A program made the translations under genes and the position numbers. Shown piece by piece: positions 51,743-61,512 of a stretch of DNA of 64,000 nt (positions are counted from its first letter, which is position 1; every line of letters starts with the position of its first letter). The notes below the pieces were generated by a model. It searched no databases and was not told where the DNA came from. It saw nothing but the letters and a program-made list of their open reading frames with translations. The stretch is from an uncultured Clostridia bacterium (GTDB taxonomy: Bacteria > Bacillota > Clostridia > Oscillospirales > Ruminococcaceae), in assembly GCA_947589035.1 (NCBI GenBank), contig CANPYZ010000002.1, positions 1-64,000 on the forward strand, written 5' to 3'.

Positions 51743-53188
51743 TCAGGTGAATTGCTGATTCAGCATGTTTTGTTTGAGTTGCCATAATTCAGGGGATAAG
51801 TCAACGAAATAAGTTTGAGGATTTTCAAAACGCTTGACTTCTTCCCAGAGGGTTTCGAGTTGTTCTTTGCAGTAGGCTTGAATTTCAGGAAGTGTTGGCG
51901 AAGTGTAAACACATACACCATTCTGAAAAATGGGAACTTGTAATTTTTTCGCCGTGAAATTAGTTAAAATTTTCCGTTTGTGGGTATGAACGGGGTCGAA
52001 AATTTCATATGGCTGTGAATCGTCAATACATTCATTGTAAAGAGTGAGAACATCAGCAAGAGCCTTTCCGGATTCGTTGTCAAATAACCGCCAGAGGGTT
52101 TTAAAAGAGGGGTTAGTAATTTTGACAATATTTTCGGAAATTTTAATTTTCGGAATAATTTTCCCGTTATTTTCCACGGCGGATAATTTGTAAACGCCAC
52201 CGAAAACAGGTTCAGATTTAGAAGTCACGAGCCGTTCACCAACGCCGAAACTGTCAATTTTTGCGCCCTGCATGATTAAATCACGAATAATATATTCGTC
52301 AAGGGAATTAGAAGCGACAATTTGAATATACGGCAAACCGGCATCATCAAGTAATTTACGGGCTTTTTTGGAAAGATAAGCCATGTCGCCGCTGTCAATG
52401 CGAATGCCTTTTCCCTTGTGTCCCTGCGATTCCAATTCTTTGAAAACGGTAATTGCGTTAGGAATACCGGAATGCAAAACGCTGTAAGTGTCCACAAGAA
52501 AAGTACAGTCATCCGGATAAATTTTCGCATAGGCACGGAATGCTTCTAATTCAGAATCAAATAACTGAATCCAGCTATGTGCCATTGTTCCGAGGGCAGG
52601 AATTTGAAAATCTCTGTCAGCGATTGCGCAAGCCGTTCCGGCAACACCGCCAATATAGGAAGCCCTTGCCCCTAAGACGGCACCGTCATAACCTTGCGCC
52701 CGCCTGGAGCCAAATTCCATAACAGGGCGACCTTGTGCGGCGGTAACAATGCGGTTTGCCTTTGTAGCAATTAAACTTTGATGGTTAATACTTAATAAAA
52801 TCATTGTTTCAATTAATTGTGCCTGCATAGCTTCTCCCCGAACGGTTAGAATTGGTTCACCCGGGAAAACAGGCGTACCTTCCGGAACAGCCCACACATC
52901 ACACGAGAAATGAAAATTTCTCAGATACTGCAAAAATTCTTCACAGAATAAATTTTTGCTTTTCAAGTAAGCAATATCTTTTTCGGAAAAGCTAAGCTGA
53001 TTTAAATATTGAATAACTTGTTCTAAGCCGGCGGCAATGGCATAAGCGGCATTATCGGGGGCTTTTCTGTAGAACATATCAAAATAGGCAATTTTCTTTC
53101 CGCAGCCGTTGCCGAGAAAGCCATTCCCCATAGTTAATTCATAAAAATCAACTAACATGCTTAAATTACGTTGATCAGAAAGATTCAT
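51743..53188 (-). CDS. pncB: Nicotinate phosphoribosyltransferase
   Basis: 481 aa. It joins nicotinate to PRPP to give nicotinate mononucleotide in NAD salvage. Markers: LVDFYELTMGNGF near 15, FEFGSRRAQGYDGA-type MEFGSRRAQGYDGAV near 150, GTMAHSWIQ near 190 and RIDSGDMAYLSKKARKLLDDAGL near 265. It overlaps pncA by 14 nt, so it is the last gene of the nrtR-pncA-pncB operon. Confidence 0.95.
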   Translation of the reverse strand: MNLSDQRNLSMLVDFYELTMGNGFLGNGCGKKIAYFDMFYRKAPDNAAYAIAAGLEQVIQYLNQLSFSEKDIAYLKSKNLFCEEFLQYLRNFHFSCDVWAVPEGTPVFPGEPILTVRGEAMQAQLIETMILLSINHQSLIATKANRIVTAAQGRPVMEFGSRRAQGYDGAVLGARASYIGGVAGTACAIADRDFQIPALGTMAHSWIQLFDSELEAFRAYAKIYPDDCTFLVDTYSVLHSGIPNAITVFKELESQGHKGKGIRIDSGDMAYLSKKARKLLDDAGLPYIQIVASNSLDEYIIRDLIMQGAKIDSFGVGERLVTSKSEPVFGGVYKLSAVENNGKIIPKIKISENIVKITNPSFKTLWRLFDNESGKALADVLTLYNECIDDSQPYEIFDPVHTHKRKILTNFTAKKLQVPIFQNGVCVYTSPTLPEIQAYCKEQLETLWEEVKRFENPQTYFVDLSPELWQLKQNMLNQQFT

Positions 53189-53801
53189 GAATATTCACCT
53201 CACAAACTAAATTTACTCCTGACTGCATCAGGAAATCGAAAGCCGCATTCTGCATTTTTTCAGCGGAATGGTTCGGAGCGTCATAAGTTTCCACAGCATT
53301 GACGGGAACAATAATTTGAACGGGTTTATTTTGCTGATTGCAGAATGTTTTCAGCGTAAGGCAGAACTGCATAACACAAATATCTGTGCAGACACCGCAA
53401 ACGAGAAAATTTTCCAGTTCATCATGTTTCCGGAAAAATTCCTGAAATTCCGGAGCGAAAAAGCCGTTAGTAGAATTTTTTTCAATCAGGACATAACCGC
53501 CGATTTTCTGAAGAGAAGGCGCAAGCTGTGATTCGGAAGTATTTTTCAGGCAGTGCGGAGGGAACTGCTGAAATTCAAGGCATTCCGGTTCGTGGCAATC
53601 GGCGAACGCCACACAGGGAAGATGATGTTCAGCGAAAAATTGCAATAATTTTTCACATTCAGGAAGAACAGAGGCGGAACGTGGACTGGACAGCACGCCT
53701 TCAGTTAAAAAGCCGTTGACCATATCCACAATGACAAGGGCAGTTTTTCCGTCAAGGAAGGCACTGCCTGCCATAGGTTGAAAATTTGTTTTCATTTTCA
53801 T
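53175..53801 (-). CDS. pncA: Nicotinamidase-type cysteine hydrolase
   Basis: 208 aa isochorismatase fold. Catalytic triad: Asp in LVIVDMVNGF near 24, Lys in IEKNSTNGFF near 110 and Cys in LVCGVCTDICVMQF near 148. It deaminates nicotinamide to nicotinate, the substrate of the next enzyme in the operon. ATG overlaps the nrtR stop by 4 nt. Confidence 0.92.
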   Translation of the reverse strand: MKMKTNFQPMAGSAFLDGKTALVIVDMVNGFLTEGVLSSPRSASVLPECEKLLQFFAEHHLPCVAFADCHEPECLEFQQFPPHCLKNTSESQLAPSLQKIGGYVLIEKNSTNGFFAPEFQEFFRKHDELENFLVCGVCTDICVMQFCLTLKTFCNQQNKPVQIIVPVNAVETYDAPNHSAEKMQNAAFDFLMQSGVNLVCEVNIHESF

Positions 53802-54460
53802 GAAGAGACCTTCTTTCTGTAAATTCTGCTGGGTCTGTGCTGATGACCGGAAGTAAATTTTTCAGTAGGCTGTAATTTATCCGCAATTTTTTTGCGGAAA
53901 TTTGCCTTATACAGCGGTTGTCCGAGCAGAATTTCATAAATTTTCTGTAATTGCGGAAGTGTAAATTCTTCCGGCAGAAGTGAAAAAGCAATATCCGAAT
54001 AATTTACTTTATTCCGGATACGTTCCCGCCCGTAAGCAATCATTTCCCGATGGTCGAAAGCGATTTCCGGAAAGGAAAGTATTTTTTCCACGGGGAAAAA
54101 TTTTTCTCGTTCGGGTTCAGGAATTTGCATTTCAGGAACAAGCGCATAATAAGAAACGGAAATAATTCTCATTCTGGGGTCACGCTGGACATTCCCCCAA
54201 GTGTAAAGCTGTTCCATATAAATATTTTGCAATCCTGTTTTCTGAAATAATGCCCTTTGTGCGGCTTCGTCTAAAGTTTCCGCAATCTGCACGAACACCC
54301 CCGGCAAAGCCAATTGATTCCGGAACGGGTGCTGTTCTCTTTTGGTTAAAAGCACCTGAAGCTGTTCATTCCGGACAGTAAATAAAACCAAATCCACAGT
54401 CACAGAAGGCTTAGGGAAAACAGAACTGTCATACTGTGTTAAAAATTCTTCTTCGGTCAA
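53798..54460 (-). CDS. nrtR: NrtR-type NUDIX transcriptional regulator of NAD metabolism
   Basis: About 220 aa. An N-terminal NUDIX-like domain (VTVDLVLFTV, then LALPGVFVQIAETLDEAAQRALFQKTGLQ) has a degenerate NUDIX box, as in NrtR proteins that sense ADP-ribose. The C-terminal winged helix (FTLPQLQKIYEILLGQPLYKANFRKKI) binds DNA. It heads an NAD-salvage operon with two candidate operators, so it probably represses it. TTG 54460 is the suggested start, with AGGTGA upstream; GTG 54469 is the alternative. Confidence 0.9.
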   Translation of the reverse strand: MTEEEFLTQYDSSVFPKPSVTVDLVLFTVRNEQLQVLLTKREQHPFRNQLALPGVFVQIAETLDEAAQRALFQKTGLQNIYMEQLYTWGNVQRDPRMRIISVSYYALVPEMQIPEPEREKFFPVEKILSFPEIAFDHREMIAYGRERIRNKVNYSDIAFSLLPEEFTLPQLQKIYEILLGQPLYKANFRKKIADKLQPTEKFTSGHQHRPSRIYRKKVSS

Positions 54461-54480
54461 AAAAGTCACCTGATTTCTGT

Positions 54481-54539
54481 TAGTATGAATTTACTACTTA
54501 GTCTAATTTGATTATAGTATATTTTTACTACTTTGTCAA
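54481..54539 (-). promoter_or_regulatory. nrtR-pncA-pncB promoter with two NrtR operators
   Basis: Minus-strand promoter: TTGACA (54539-54534), 17-bp spacer, TATAAT (54516-54511). Two inverted repeats TAGTA-N6-TACTA lie at 54481-54496 and 54515-54530, 34 bp apart. One exactly fills the -35/-10 spacer and the other lies downstream, ideal for repression. The pairing of repeats with a NrtR gene makes them its probable operators. Confidence 0.85.
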
Positions 54540-54801
54540 GAGAAAAATTAAAATTTTTTGATTTTTGTCAGAAAGATAAAATTTTTCACGAAAAAATTAA
54601 AAACTTTGTTGAAAACGTCAAAAATCGAAATTAGTCAAATTTTGTCAGAATAAAATTTTCGGGAAATGAAACAAATATTTTCCGAAAACGTTTAAATAGT
54701 TTACTTCATGGGAAAAACCCGAAATTTTTTTCCGGAAAGTTTTTGGTGATTTTCACCAAAAAATAAAACTAATATTCTACAAACTTTGTGATTCAATTTT
54801 A
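54540..54801. other. AT-rich gap before the cell-division cluster
   Basis: About 260 bp without a gene. It contains only A/T-rich sequence and a TTTTGGTGA/TCACCAAAA hairpin near 54742-54764; no promoter for a neighbouring gene other than those listed. No mraZ is present, though it commonly precedes rsmH. Confidence 0.5.
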
Positions 54802-54830
54802 TTGATTGAACCTGTTGAATGTGCTATAAT
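54802..54830 (+). promoter_or_regulatory. Promoter of the division and cell-wall cluster
   Basis: TTGATT (54802-54807), 17-bp spacer, TATAAT (54825-54830), TGC before the -10. It is the only clear promoter for the eight genes that follow. Confidence 0.8.
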
Positions 54831-54905
54831 TAAATCAGGCGTTATGCCATAGAAAGATAAGAACAAACAGAACAAAAGGAACACTGCTGAAAAGGAGAAA
54901 TGACA

Positions 54906-55829
54906 ATGGAATTTGCACATATTCCTGTATTGCTATCTGAAACATTGGAATATCTGGCAGTCCGTCCCGACGGAATTTACATTGACGGCACTGTCGGAGG
55001 TGCAGGACATTCCAGAGAAATTGCTTCCCGATTAAGCGAAAACGGGTTGTTAATCGGCTTAGACCGTGACCCCGATGCTGTAGCAGTTGCTACGGCACGA
55101 TTGCAGGATTTTCCGGCAAAAGTCATTCAAGGCAACTATTCACAGATGCGGCAAATTCTTGACCGCCTGAACATCTTTGCTGCTGACGGCATTTTGTTAG
55201 ATTTAGGCGTTTCTTCTCATCAACTCGATGAACCGGAACGGGGTTTTTCCTATCAGACAAATGCACCGCTGGATATGCGCATGAGCCAGGAAGGATTCAG
55301 CGCATATGATCTCATCAACTCATGGGACGAGCAGTCTCTGAAAAAAATTCTCTGGGCATACGGCGAAGAAAAATTCGCTCCTCAAATTGCACATGCAATC
55401 ATTCAAGCCAGAACTAATGCTCCTGTGAAAACAACGGGAGAACTTGCTGAACTCGTCCGTCAGGCTGTGCCGCAGAAATACCGGAGAGAAAAAAATCCTT
55501 GCAAAAAAACATTTCAGGCAATCCGCATCGCTGTCAATGATGAATTTGAACATCTTCGAATTGGTCTTGATTCAGCGTTTGCGTGCCTGAATACCGGCGG
55601 AAGGCTTGCGGTAATTACCTTTCATTCTCTTGAAGACCGGATAGTCAAGCAAAAATTCGCTGACTGGTGCAGAGGGTGTACATGCCCTCCAGATTTTCCG
55701 CAATGTGTTTGCGGAAATCGTCCTAAAGCCCGACTTCTTACCCGCAAGCCAATAACAGCCGGAAAAGCTGAATCCGAACAGAACCATAGAAGCCATAGTG
55801 CAAAATTGCGTGTGATTCAGAAATTATGA
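54906..55829 (+). CDS. rsmH: 16S rRNA (cytosine(1402)-N(4))-methyltransferase
   Basis: 307 aa. SAM-binding motif at YIDGTVGGAGHSREI, motif GILLDLGVSSHQLDEPERGFSYQ near 95, and the terminal SLEDRIVKQKFADWCRGCTCPP, HSAKLRVIQKL region of the MraW/RsmH family. It methylates C1402 in the ribosomal decoding site and traditionally heads the dcw cluster. ATG 54906 is favoured over 54900, which would leave only three bases behind GGAG. Confidence 0.95.
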   Translation: MEFAHIPVLLSETLEYLAVRPDGIYIDGTVGGAGHSREIASRLSENGLLIGLDRDPDAVAVATARLQDFPAKVIQGNYSQMRQILDRLNIFAADGILLDLGVSSHQLDEPERGFSYQTNAPLDMRMSQEGFSAYDLINSWDEQSLKKILWAYGEEKFAPQIAHAIIQARTNAPVKTTGELAELVRQAVPQKYRREKNPCKKTFQAIRIAVNDEFEHLRIGLDSAFACLNTGGRLAVITFHSLEDRIVKQKFADWCRGCTCPPDFPQCVCGNRPKARLLTRKPITAGKAESEQNHRSHSAKLRVIQKL

Positions 55830-55862
55830 CCCTGTTGTTTTGCAGAAAGGGGAATTTTCCAC

Positions 55863-56276
55863 ATGAATAACATAGACCAGGAACTGGAATATTCCGAAGA
55901 AAAGCCGGAAAAGAAAGCTCCTGTGGTGAAAATTATTTTTTGTGCGCTGGTGTGTTTTGCTTTGTTGGCGGCAGTAATTTTCAGCAATGTGCAGCAATTG
56001 CAGATTGTCAGTGAAATTACGGAAAAGCAGAAGGAATATACTGATTTACAAAGTGAAAACGTCAGAATGCAGACAGAATTAGCCGGAAAGACTTCTAATA
56101 AAAACGTACAGGAATATGCAGAAAATGTTTTAGGTATGCATATATTAAACCCTTCACAAGTGGAATATATTCAGATTCAAACAGATGATGTTGTGGAAAT
56201 TCCGGAAGAAGAAAAAAATATTTTCGTCCGGATTAAGACAGCATTTGACGAGTTTGTCGCATACATGAGAGGGTAA
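55863..56276 (+). CDS. ftsL: FtsL/DivIC-like division protein
   Basis: 137 aa with an acidic N-terminal tail, one membrane helix (VKIIFCALVCFALLAAVIF), a coiled segment (LQIVSEITEKQKEYTDLQSENVRMQ) and a C-terminal acidic region. Placement between rsmH and a class B PBP is typical for ftsL. It should bridge the FtsQ/DivIB and FtsW/PBP parts of the divisome. Sequence alone could also fit DivIC. Confidence 0.85.
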   Translation: MNNIDQELEYSEEKPEKKAPVVKIIFCALVCFALLAAVIFSNVQQLQIVSEITEKQKEYTDLQSENVRMQTELAGKTSNKNVQEYAENVLGMHILNPSQVEYIQIQTDDVVEIPEEEKNIFVRIKTAFDEFVAYMRG

Positions 56277-56384
56277 TCTGCATAAAATAATAACAAAATT
56301 ACTTAAATTGGGAATGAATGTACAAGCAGGCAGGAAAACAAGAAAACACCTGTCTGCTTTTTCACTCAGACGGAGGTGTGGAAT

Positions 56385-58694
56385 TTGCAGCAAAAAGATT
56401 ATGAACCAACGGTATTGATGAAGAAAAGAGCCGTTTTAGGTGGTTTCGGCATATGTTTACTTTTAGCAATAGCCGTAATCATTAAATTAGGAATGATTTG
56501 CATAAAGGATCATGATGTTTATGCGGAAAAGGCGAATAACAAGCATTTCAGCCGGATTACGATAAAAGCGCACAGGGGGAGCATTTACGACCGGAACGGA
56601 GAACCGCTTGCCAGAAGTGCAACAGTGTATAAAGTTTACATTGACCCGCAGCAATTTCAGAGCGACATGGAACAAATCGGCGAAACGATGAAGAAACGGC
56701 AGGAAATTCTTGACAAAGGCGGAAAATTAGACGAAGACAAAATTGTTAAGCCAATTGAAGAATTACGGGAAGAAATTTTACAGACGATTGCAGAAAAGTT
56801 AAATCTTGATGTAGATTCTGTGCGGGAAGCTTCTGAAAAAAATATTAAATATTATATTTTGCAGAATCAAGTGGAAAAGCAAACCGCAGATGAACTAATG
56901 GAATATTTAGATACTTACGGTTTAACTTCCGTGAAAACGGAAGAGGACACAAAACGATATTACCCACAGAATGAACTTGCTGCACAAGTGATTGGTTTCA
57001 CGAACAGTGACGGCGAAGGGCAATATGGTTTGGAAGCTTATTACAATCGTTATCTTTCCGGAACGGACGGAAGAGTAATTTCCGCAACAGATGCTATGGG
57101 GAATGAAATGCCTTACCGGTATTCAACAACTTATCCAGCGGAAGACGGCAGTTCATTATATTTAACTTTGGATATGACTTTGCAATATTACATGGAAAAA
57201 TATTTGCAGGAAATGTGTGAACAATTCGACGTGCAGAACCGTGCCTGTGGCATTATGATGAATGCGAAAACCGGTGCAATTTATGCAATGGGAACATATC
57301 CGAGTTTTGATTTGAATCACCCGTCGGAAATTTACGATACAGCCGTCAGAACGGAATTAGAAGCTTTACCGGAAGCGCAATATCAGGAAGCCTATATTAA
57401 CGCCCGTGAACAGCAATGGAAAAATAAAGCCATTACGGAAATTTACACGCCAGGTTCAGTATTTAAAATTTTCACGACTTCTATGGCAATTGAAGAAAAA
57501 GCCATTGACCCTGACAAAGATAAATTTTTCTGTACGGGGGCGTACACAATCCCAGGAGTAAAGCCAATACATTGTCATTTGACTTCCGGACATGGGGAAC
57601 AGACATTTTCGGAGGCGTTGACAAATTCATGCAATCCGGCATTTATTGAAGTTGGTTTAAGGGTAGGCATACAGAAATTCTCACAATATTTCAGTGCATT
57701 TGGTTTAACAGAAAAAACAGGCATTGACTTACCGGGGGAAACTTCCAGTAGTTACCGCACAGAAGAAAACATGAGTACAGTTGATTTAGCAGCGAGTGCT
57801 TACGGGCAGTCGAATGCTTTAACGCCAATTGAAATGATTACCGGAATAGCCTCAGCCATTAACGGCGGTTATTTAGTTCAGCCGCATATTGTGGACAAAA
57901 TCGTTTCCAACGAGGGGAATGTCATTAAAAGTTTCGGAACGAATGTGAAACGGCAGGTAATTTCGGAAGAAACTTCCGCAAAAGTTCGGGAATTATTGCA
58001 AGCAGTCGTAGACAACAACGGCGGTTCGAATGCGTACATTAAAGGCTATGCCATCGGGGGAAAATCTGGTACATCTGAAAAATTAGAAACACCGGAAGAA
58101 GATTATGTTGCTTCTTATGCATGTTTTGCGCCGGCAGATGATCCGGAAATTGTCATGTTAATAATGGCAGATGACCCCAGAGGGTCAAGTTATTACGGTT
58201 CTAAAGTGGCAGCACCATTTTCAAGAATGATTTTAGAAGAGGCATTGCCTTATTTAGGGTATTATCCGGAATACACCGAAGAAGAATATGAACATTTAGA
58301 TGTTACCGTGCCGTTATTACTGGATAGTCAGGTGACTTCCGCAACGGATACATTGCAGGAACTCGGCTTAGATTATGAAATTATCGGCAACGGGGAAACG
58401 GTTGTCGGTCAATGTCCGCTGACGGGGTACACGGTTTCACCGGAAGGGAAAGTCATTCTTTACACAGAAAAAGACTATGAACCGGAATTTGTCACCGTGC
58501 CGGACGTAACAAAATATACTTCTTCTGATGCAAGTCAGGCGTTAATGAATGCGGGCTTGAATTACGTTGAAGCCGGGGCTTCCACAGAAAGGACGAATGT
58601 ATTAGTACAAACGCAGTCTATACCAGCCGGAGAAATGGTTGAAGTGGGTACAGTCATTCAATTAGATTATGTTGTAGACAGTCAGGGCGACTGA
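56385..58694 (+). CDS. Class B penicillin-binding protein with PASTA domains (FtsI/SpoVD type)
   Basis: About 769 aa. One N-terminal membrane helix (AVLGGFGICLLLAIAVIIKLGM), a PBP dimerisation region (AHRGSIYDRNGEPLARSATVYKVYIDP), then a transpeptidase domain with the SxxK motif in TPGSVFKIFTTS near 370, SCN near 420 and KSGTSE near 570, and two C-terminal PASTA repeats (VTVPLLLDSQ..., VTVPDVTKY...). It cross-links septal peptidoglycan; PASTA repeats suggest control by a PrkC-like kinase. TTG 56385 is the suggested start with GGAGG 8 nt upstream; GTG 56376 overlaps that site. Confidence 0.93.
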   Translation: MQQKDYEPTVLMKKRAVLGGFGICLLLAIAVIIKLGMICIKDHDVYAEKANNKHFSRITIKAHRGSIYDRNGEPLARSATVYKVYIDPQQFQSDMEQIGETMKKRQEILDKGGKLDEDKIVKPIEELREEILQTIAEKLNLDVDSVREASEKNIKYYILQNQVEKQTADELMEYLDTYGLTSVKTEEDTKRYYPQNELAAQVIGFTNSDGEGQYGLEAYYNRYLSGTDGRVISATDAMGNEMPYRYSTTYPAEDGSSLYLTLDMTLQYYMEKYLQEMCEQFDVQNRACGIMMNAKTGAIYAMGTYPSFDLNHPSEIYDTAVRTELEALPEAQYQEAYINAREQQWKNKAITEIYTPGSVFKIFTTSMAIEEKAIDPDKDKFFCTGAYTIPGVKPIHCHLTSGHGEQTFSEALTNSCNPAFIEVGLRVGIQKFSQYFSAFGLTEKTGIDLPGETSSSYRTEENMSTVDLAASAYGQSNALTPIEMITGIASAINGGYLVQPHIVDKIVSNEGNVIKSFGTNVKRQVISEETSAKVRELLQAVVDNNGGSNAYIKGYAIGGKSGTSEKLETPEEDYVASYACFAPADDPEIVMLIMADDPRGSSYYGSKVAAPFSRMILEEALPYLGYYPEYTEEEYEHLDVTVPLLLDSQVTSATDTLQELGLDYEIIGNGETVVGQCPLTGYTVSPEGKVILYTEKDYEPEFVTVPDVTKYTSSDASQALMNAGLNYVEAGASTERTNVLVQTQSIPAGEMVEVGTVIQLDYVVDSQGD

Positions 58695-58720
58695 AAAATT
58701 TTATTCAGGAGATGAAGTTC

Positions 58721-60145
58721 ATGAAACTTTCAGTTTTATTGGAAAATGCTGTTTCTGTTTCGGAAAAACTTGCGAAAACGGAAATTTCCGGCATTACAGA
58801 CGACAGCCGGAAAGTGAATGCAGGGAGTTTATTTGTCTGTATTAAAGGGGATAAATTCGACGGTCACAGTGTTGCCGGAAAAATGTTAGAACAAGGTGCA
58901 GCAGCGGTTGTTGTGGAACGGGATTTACAACTCGGAGAACGGCAAATTTTAGTGAAAGACAGCCGGAATTTTTATGGGAAACTTTGTGCAGCGTGGTTCG
59001 GACATCCGGAACGGAAAATGCGTTTTATCGGCGTAACCGGAACGAATGGAAAAACCACAATCACGAATTTAATTAAAAGAATTTTAACAGCGAATGGGCA
59101 TAAAGTTGGACTAATTGGAACAATTCAGAATGAAATCGGTGAAGAAGTCATTCACACAGATAATACAACGCCGTTTACATTCGAGTTAATGCAATTATAT
59201 GAAAAAATGTATCAAAGCGGTTGTGATACGGTAGTTATGGAAGTTTCTTCTTTCGGGCTGGTACAGAAACGCATAGGGGAAACGCATTTTGACATTGCGG
59301 TATTCACGAATTTAACGCAAGACCATTTAGATTATCACCACACAATGGAAAATTATTATCAGGCGAAAAAATTATTATTTTCCGTTTGTGACAAGGCAGT
59401 CATTTATTCTGATGATGAATACGGGAAAAGGCTTTATCAGGAAATTACTTGCGAAAAATATTACTATGGCAGTACAGGGGAATATTGTTGCAAGCCGATT
59501 TCTGTAAAAGCAAGCGGAGCTGAATTTTTTCTGAATCAGAAAAAAATTTCTTTGCAGATGACCGGATATTTTAACATTGCTAATGCAACAGCAGCATATG
59601 CAGTTTGTGAATTATTCGGGCTTGAGGAAAAACAAATTCTTCCGGCGTTGACTTCCTGCACAGGAATAAGAGGAAGATGCGAAGTTATTCCGACAGGGAA
59701 AAATTTTTCCGTAATTTGTGATTATGCACACACGCCTGATGCTCTGGAAAACATTCTTGAAAATGTGAAACTTTACACAGAATATGAATTAGTATGTTTA
59801 TTCGGCTGCGGCGGAAACAGAGACAGAACGAAACGCCCGTTAATGGCGAAAGCGGCAGCGAAATTCGCCGACAGGTTAATTGTCACTTCTGATAATCCAA
59901 GAGATGAACAACCAGAAGCCATTATTCAGGATATTTTGGAAGGACTGAAAGACAGCGCAACGCCTTATGAAGTTGTTGTTGACCGCAGGGAAGCCATTGC
60001 CCACGCTTTGAAAACAGCAGAATCAGGGGATGTCATTGTTCTTGCCGGAAAAGGGCATGAAGATTATCAGATATTCGCTAATCATCAGTATATACATTTT
60101 GATGAACGTGAAGTTGTGGCAGAAGCCTTGAAAAATTTGCATTGA
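58721..60145 (+). CDS. murE: UDP-MurNAc-L-Ala-D-Glu:meso-DAP ligase
   Basis: About 474 aa. The Mur ligase P-loop GVTGTNGKTTITNL lies near residue 105. DNPRDEQP near residue 395 is the motif that selects meso-diaminopimelate over lysine, so the cell wall should be of the DAP type. ATG 58721 is favoured over 58712, which sits on the ribosome-binding site. The preceding PBP ends 26 nt upstream. Confidence 0.94.
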   Translation: MKLSVLLENAVSVSEKLAKTEISGITDDSRKVNAGSLFVCIKGDKFDGHSVAGKMLEQGAAAVVVERDLQLGERQILVKDSRNFYGKLCAAWFGHPERKMRFIGVTGTNGKTTITNLIKRILTANGHKVGLIGTIQNEIGEEVIHTDNTTPFTFELMQLYEKMYQSGCDTVVMEVSSFGLVQKRIGETHFDIAVFTNLTQDHLDYHHTMENYYQAKKLLFSVCDKAVIYSDDEYGKRLYQEITCEKYYYGSTGEYCCKPISVKASGAEFFLNQKKISLQMTGYFNIANATAAYAVCELFGLEEKQILPALTSCTGIRGRCEVIPTGKNFSVICDYAHTPDALENILENVKLYTEYELVCLFGCGGNRDRTKRPLMAKAAAKFADRLIVTSDNPRDEQPEAIIQDILEGLKDSATPYEVVVDRREAIAHALKTAESGDVIVLAGKGHEDYQIFANHQYIHFDEREVVAEALKNLH

Positions 60146-60162
60146 ACCGGAGGAAAACCAAA

Positions 60163-61512
60163 ATGGAAACGCTTACTTTGAAAGAAATTGCTGAAAAATT
60201 GGGAACGGCTTGCCCAGTTGATGCAGAAATTACGGAAATCAGCACGGACACCCGAAATTTACCGGAAAACTGTTTATTTTTAGCATTGAGAGGGAAAAAA
60301 TTCAACGGGCATGATTTTGTGAAACAGGCAATAGAAGCCGGAGCAGTTGCCGCTGTTACGGACACGCAAATTGAAAATTTCCCTTGTTTAGTTGTGGAAG
60401 ATACCGGAAAAGCATTATTAGCAATTGCGAATCTTTACCGGAAGAAATTTTCCGTTCCTGTTGTTGCTGTGACGGGGAGTGTTGGAAAAACCACAACAAA
60501 AGAATTAATTGCTTGCGTACTTTCGGAACGGTTTAACACGTTACGGACAGAAGCGAATTTAAATAATGAAATTGGTATGCCGAAAACAATTCTGCAATTC
60601 ACCGCTGAACAGGAAGCAATGGTGTTAGAAATGGGTATGAATCATTTCGGGGAAATTGCGAACATGAGCCGGAGTGCAGAACCAACAATTGCGGTCATTA
60701 CGAATATTGGCTTTTCACATGTGGAAAATTTAGGTTCACAGGAAGGCATTAAAAAAGCAAAATTAGAAATTTTAGAGGGAATGCCGGAAAATGCGCCTTT
60801 AATTACTAATGCAGATGATTTGTTACTGTGCAAATTAAAACAGGAATTGTCAAGACCGGTATATACTTTTTCCACGAAAGGCAATGCAGCAGATGTGACA
60901 GCGGAGGACATACGGGAAGAAAACGGCGTGACGACGTTTTCCATTTGCAGTGACGGGAAAAAACGCTTAGCCGTTCTTCCGGCAATCGGGGAACATAATA
61001 TTCAGAATGCCTTAGCGGCGTATTTAGTAGGAAAATTAACCGGAATGGAAGAACAGGAAATTCTATGCGGTTTAGCAAGTTATCAGCCTGTAGGAATGCG
61101 GCAGAATATTATGGAAAAAAACGGGCAGATTATTATTGCAGATTGCTATAATGCAAGTCCTGATTCCATGCAGGCAGGCTTGAATGTGTTAAGCCATTAC
61201 CTGACAGAAGGAAGAAAAATTGCCGTTCTCGGAGATATGTTAGAATTAGGGAACATGACGGAAGAACTTCATGCCAAAGTGGGGGAAATGGTCAGCCGTG
61301 CAGGAATTGACGCTGTTTTCTGTTACGGGGAAGCTGCTGAACGAATTGCGGAACATGCCGGAAACAAAATCATGAAATTCTGCACCACTCAGCCAGAAAT
61401 TTTAGTAGAAAAATTACGTGAAACGGTTCAGGAGGGAGACGTACTTCTGTTCAAAGCAAGTCACGGAATGCATTTAGAAGAAATCATTCATGAGCTTTAC
61501 GGAGAGGAATAA
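60163..61512 (+). CDS. murF: UDP-MurNAc-tripeptide:D-Ala-D-Ala ligase
   Basis: 449 aa. P-loop AVTGSVGKTTTKELI near residue 105; NNEIGMPKTIL and LEMGMNHFGEI follow, as typical for MurF, with ADCYNASPDSMQAGL near 330. It completes the pentapeptide precursor. ATG 60163 with GGAGG upstream. Its stop overlaps the start of the next gene by one base. Confidence 0.94.
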   Translation: METLTLKEIAEKLGTACPVDAEITEISTDTRNLPENCLFLALRGKKFNGHDFVKQAIEAGAVAAVTDTQIENFPCLVVEDTGKALLAIANLYRKKFSVPVVAVTGSVGKTTTKELIACVLSERFNTLRTEANLNNEIGMPKTILQFTAEQEAMVLEMGMNHFGEIANMSRSAEPTIAVITNIGFSHVENLGSQEGIKKAKLEILEGMPENAPLITNADDLLLCKLKQELSRPVYTFSTKGNAADVTAEDIREENGVTTFSICSDGKKRLAVLPAIGEHNIQNALAAYLVGKLTGMEEQEILCGLASYQPVGMRQNIMEKNGQIIIADCYNASPDSMQAGLNVLSHYLTEGRKIAVLGDMLELGNMTEELHAKVGEMVSRAGIDAVFCYGEAAERIAEHAGNKIMKFCTTQPEILVEKLRETVQEGDVLLFKASHGMHLEEIIHELYGEE

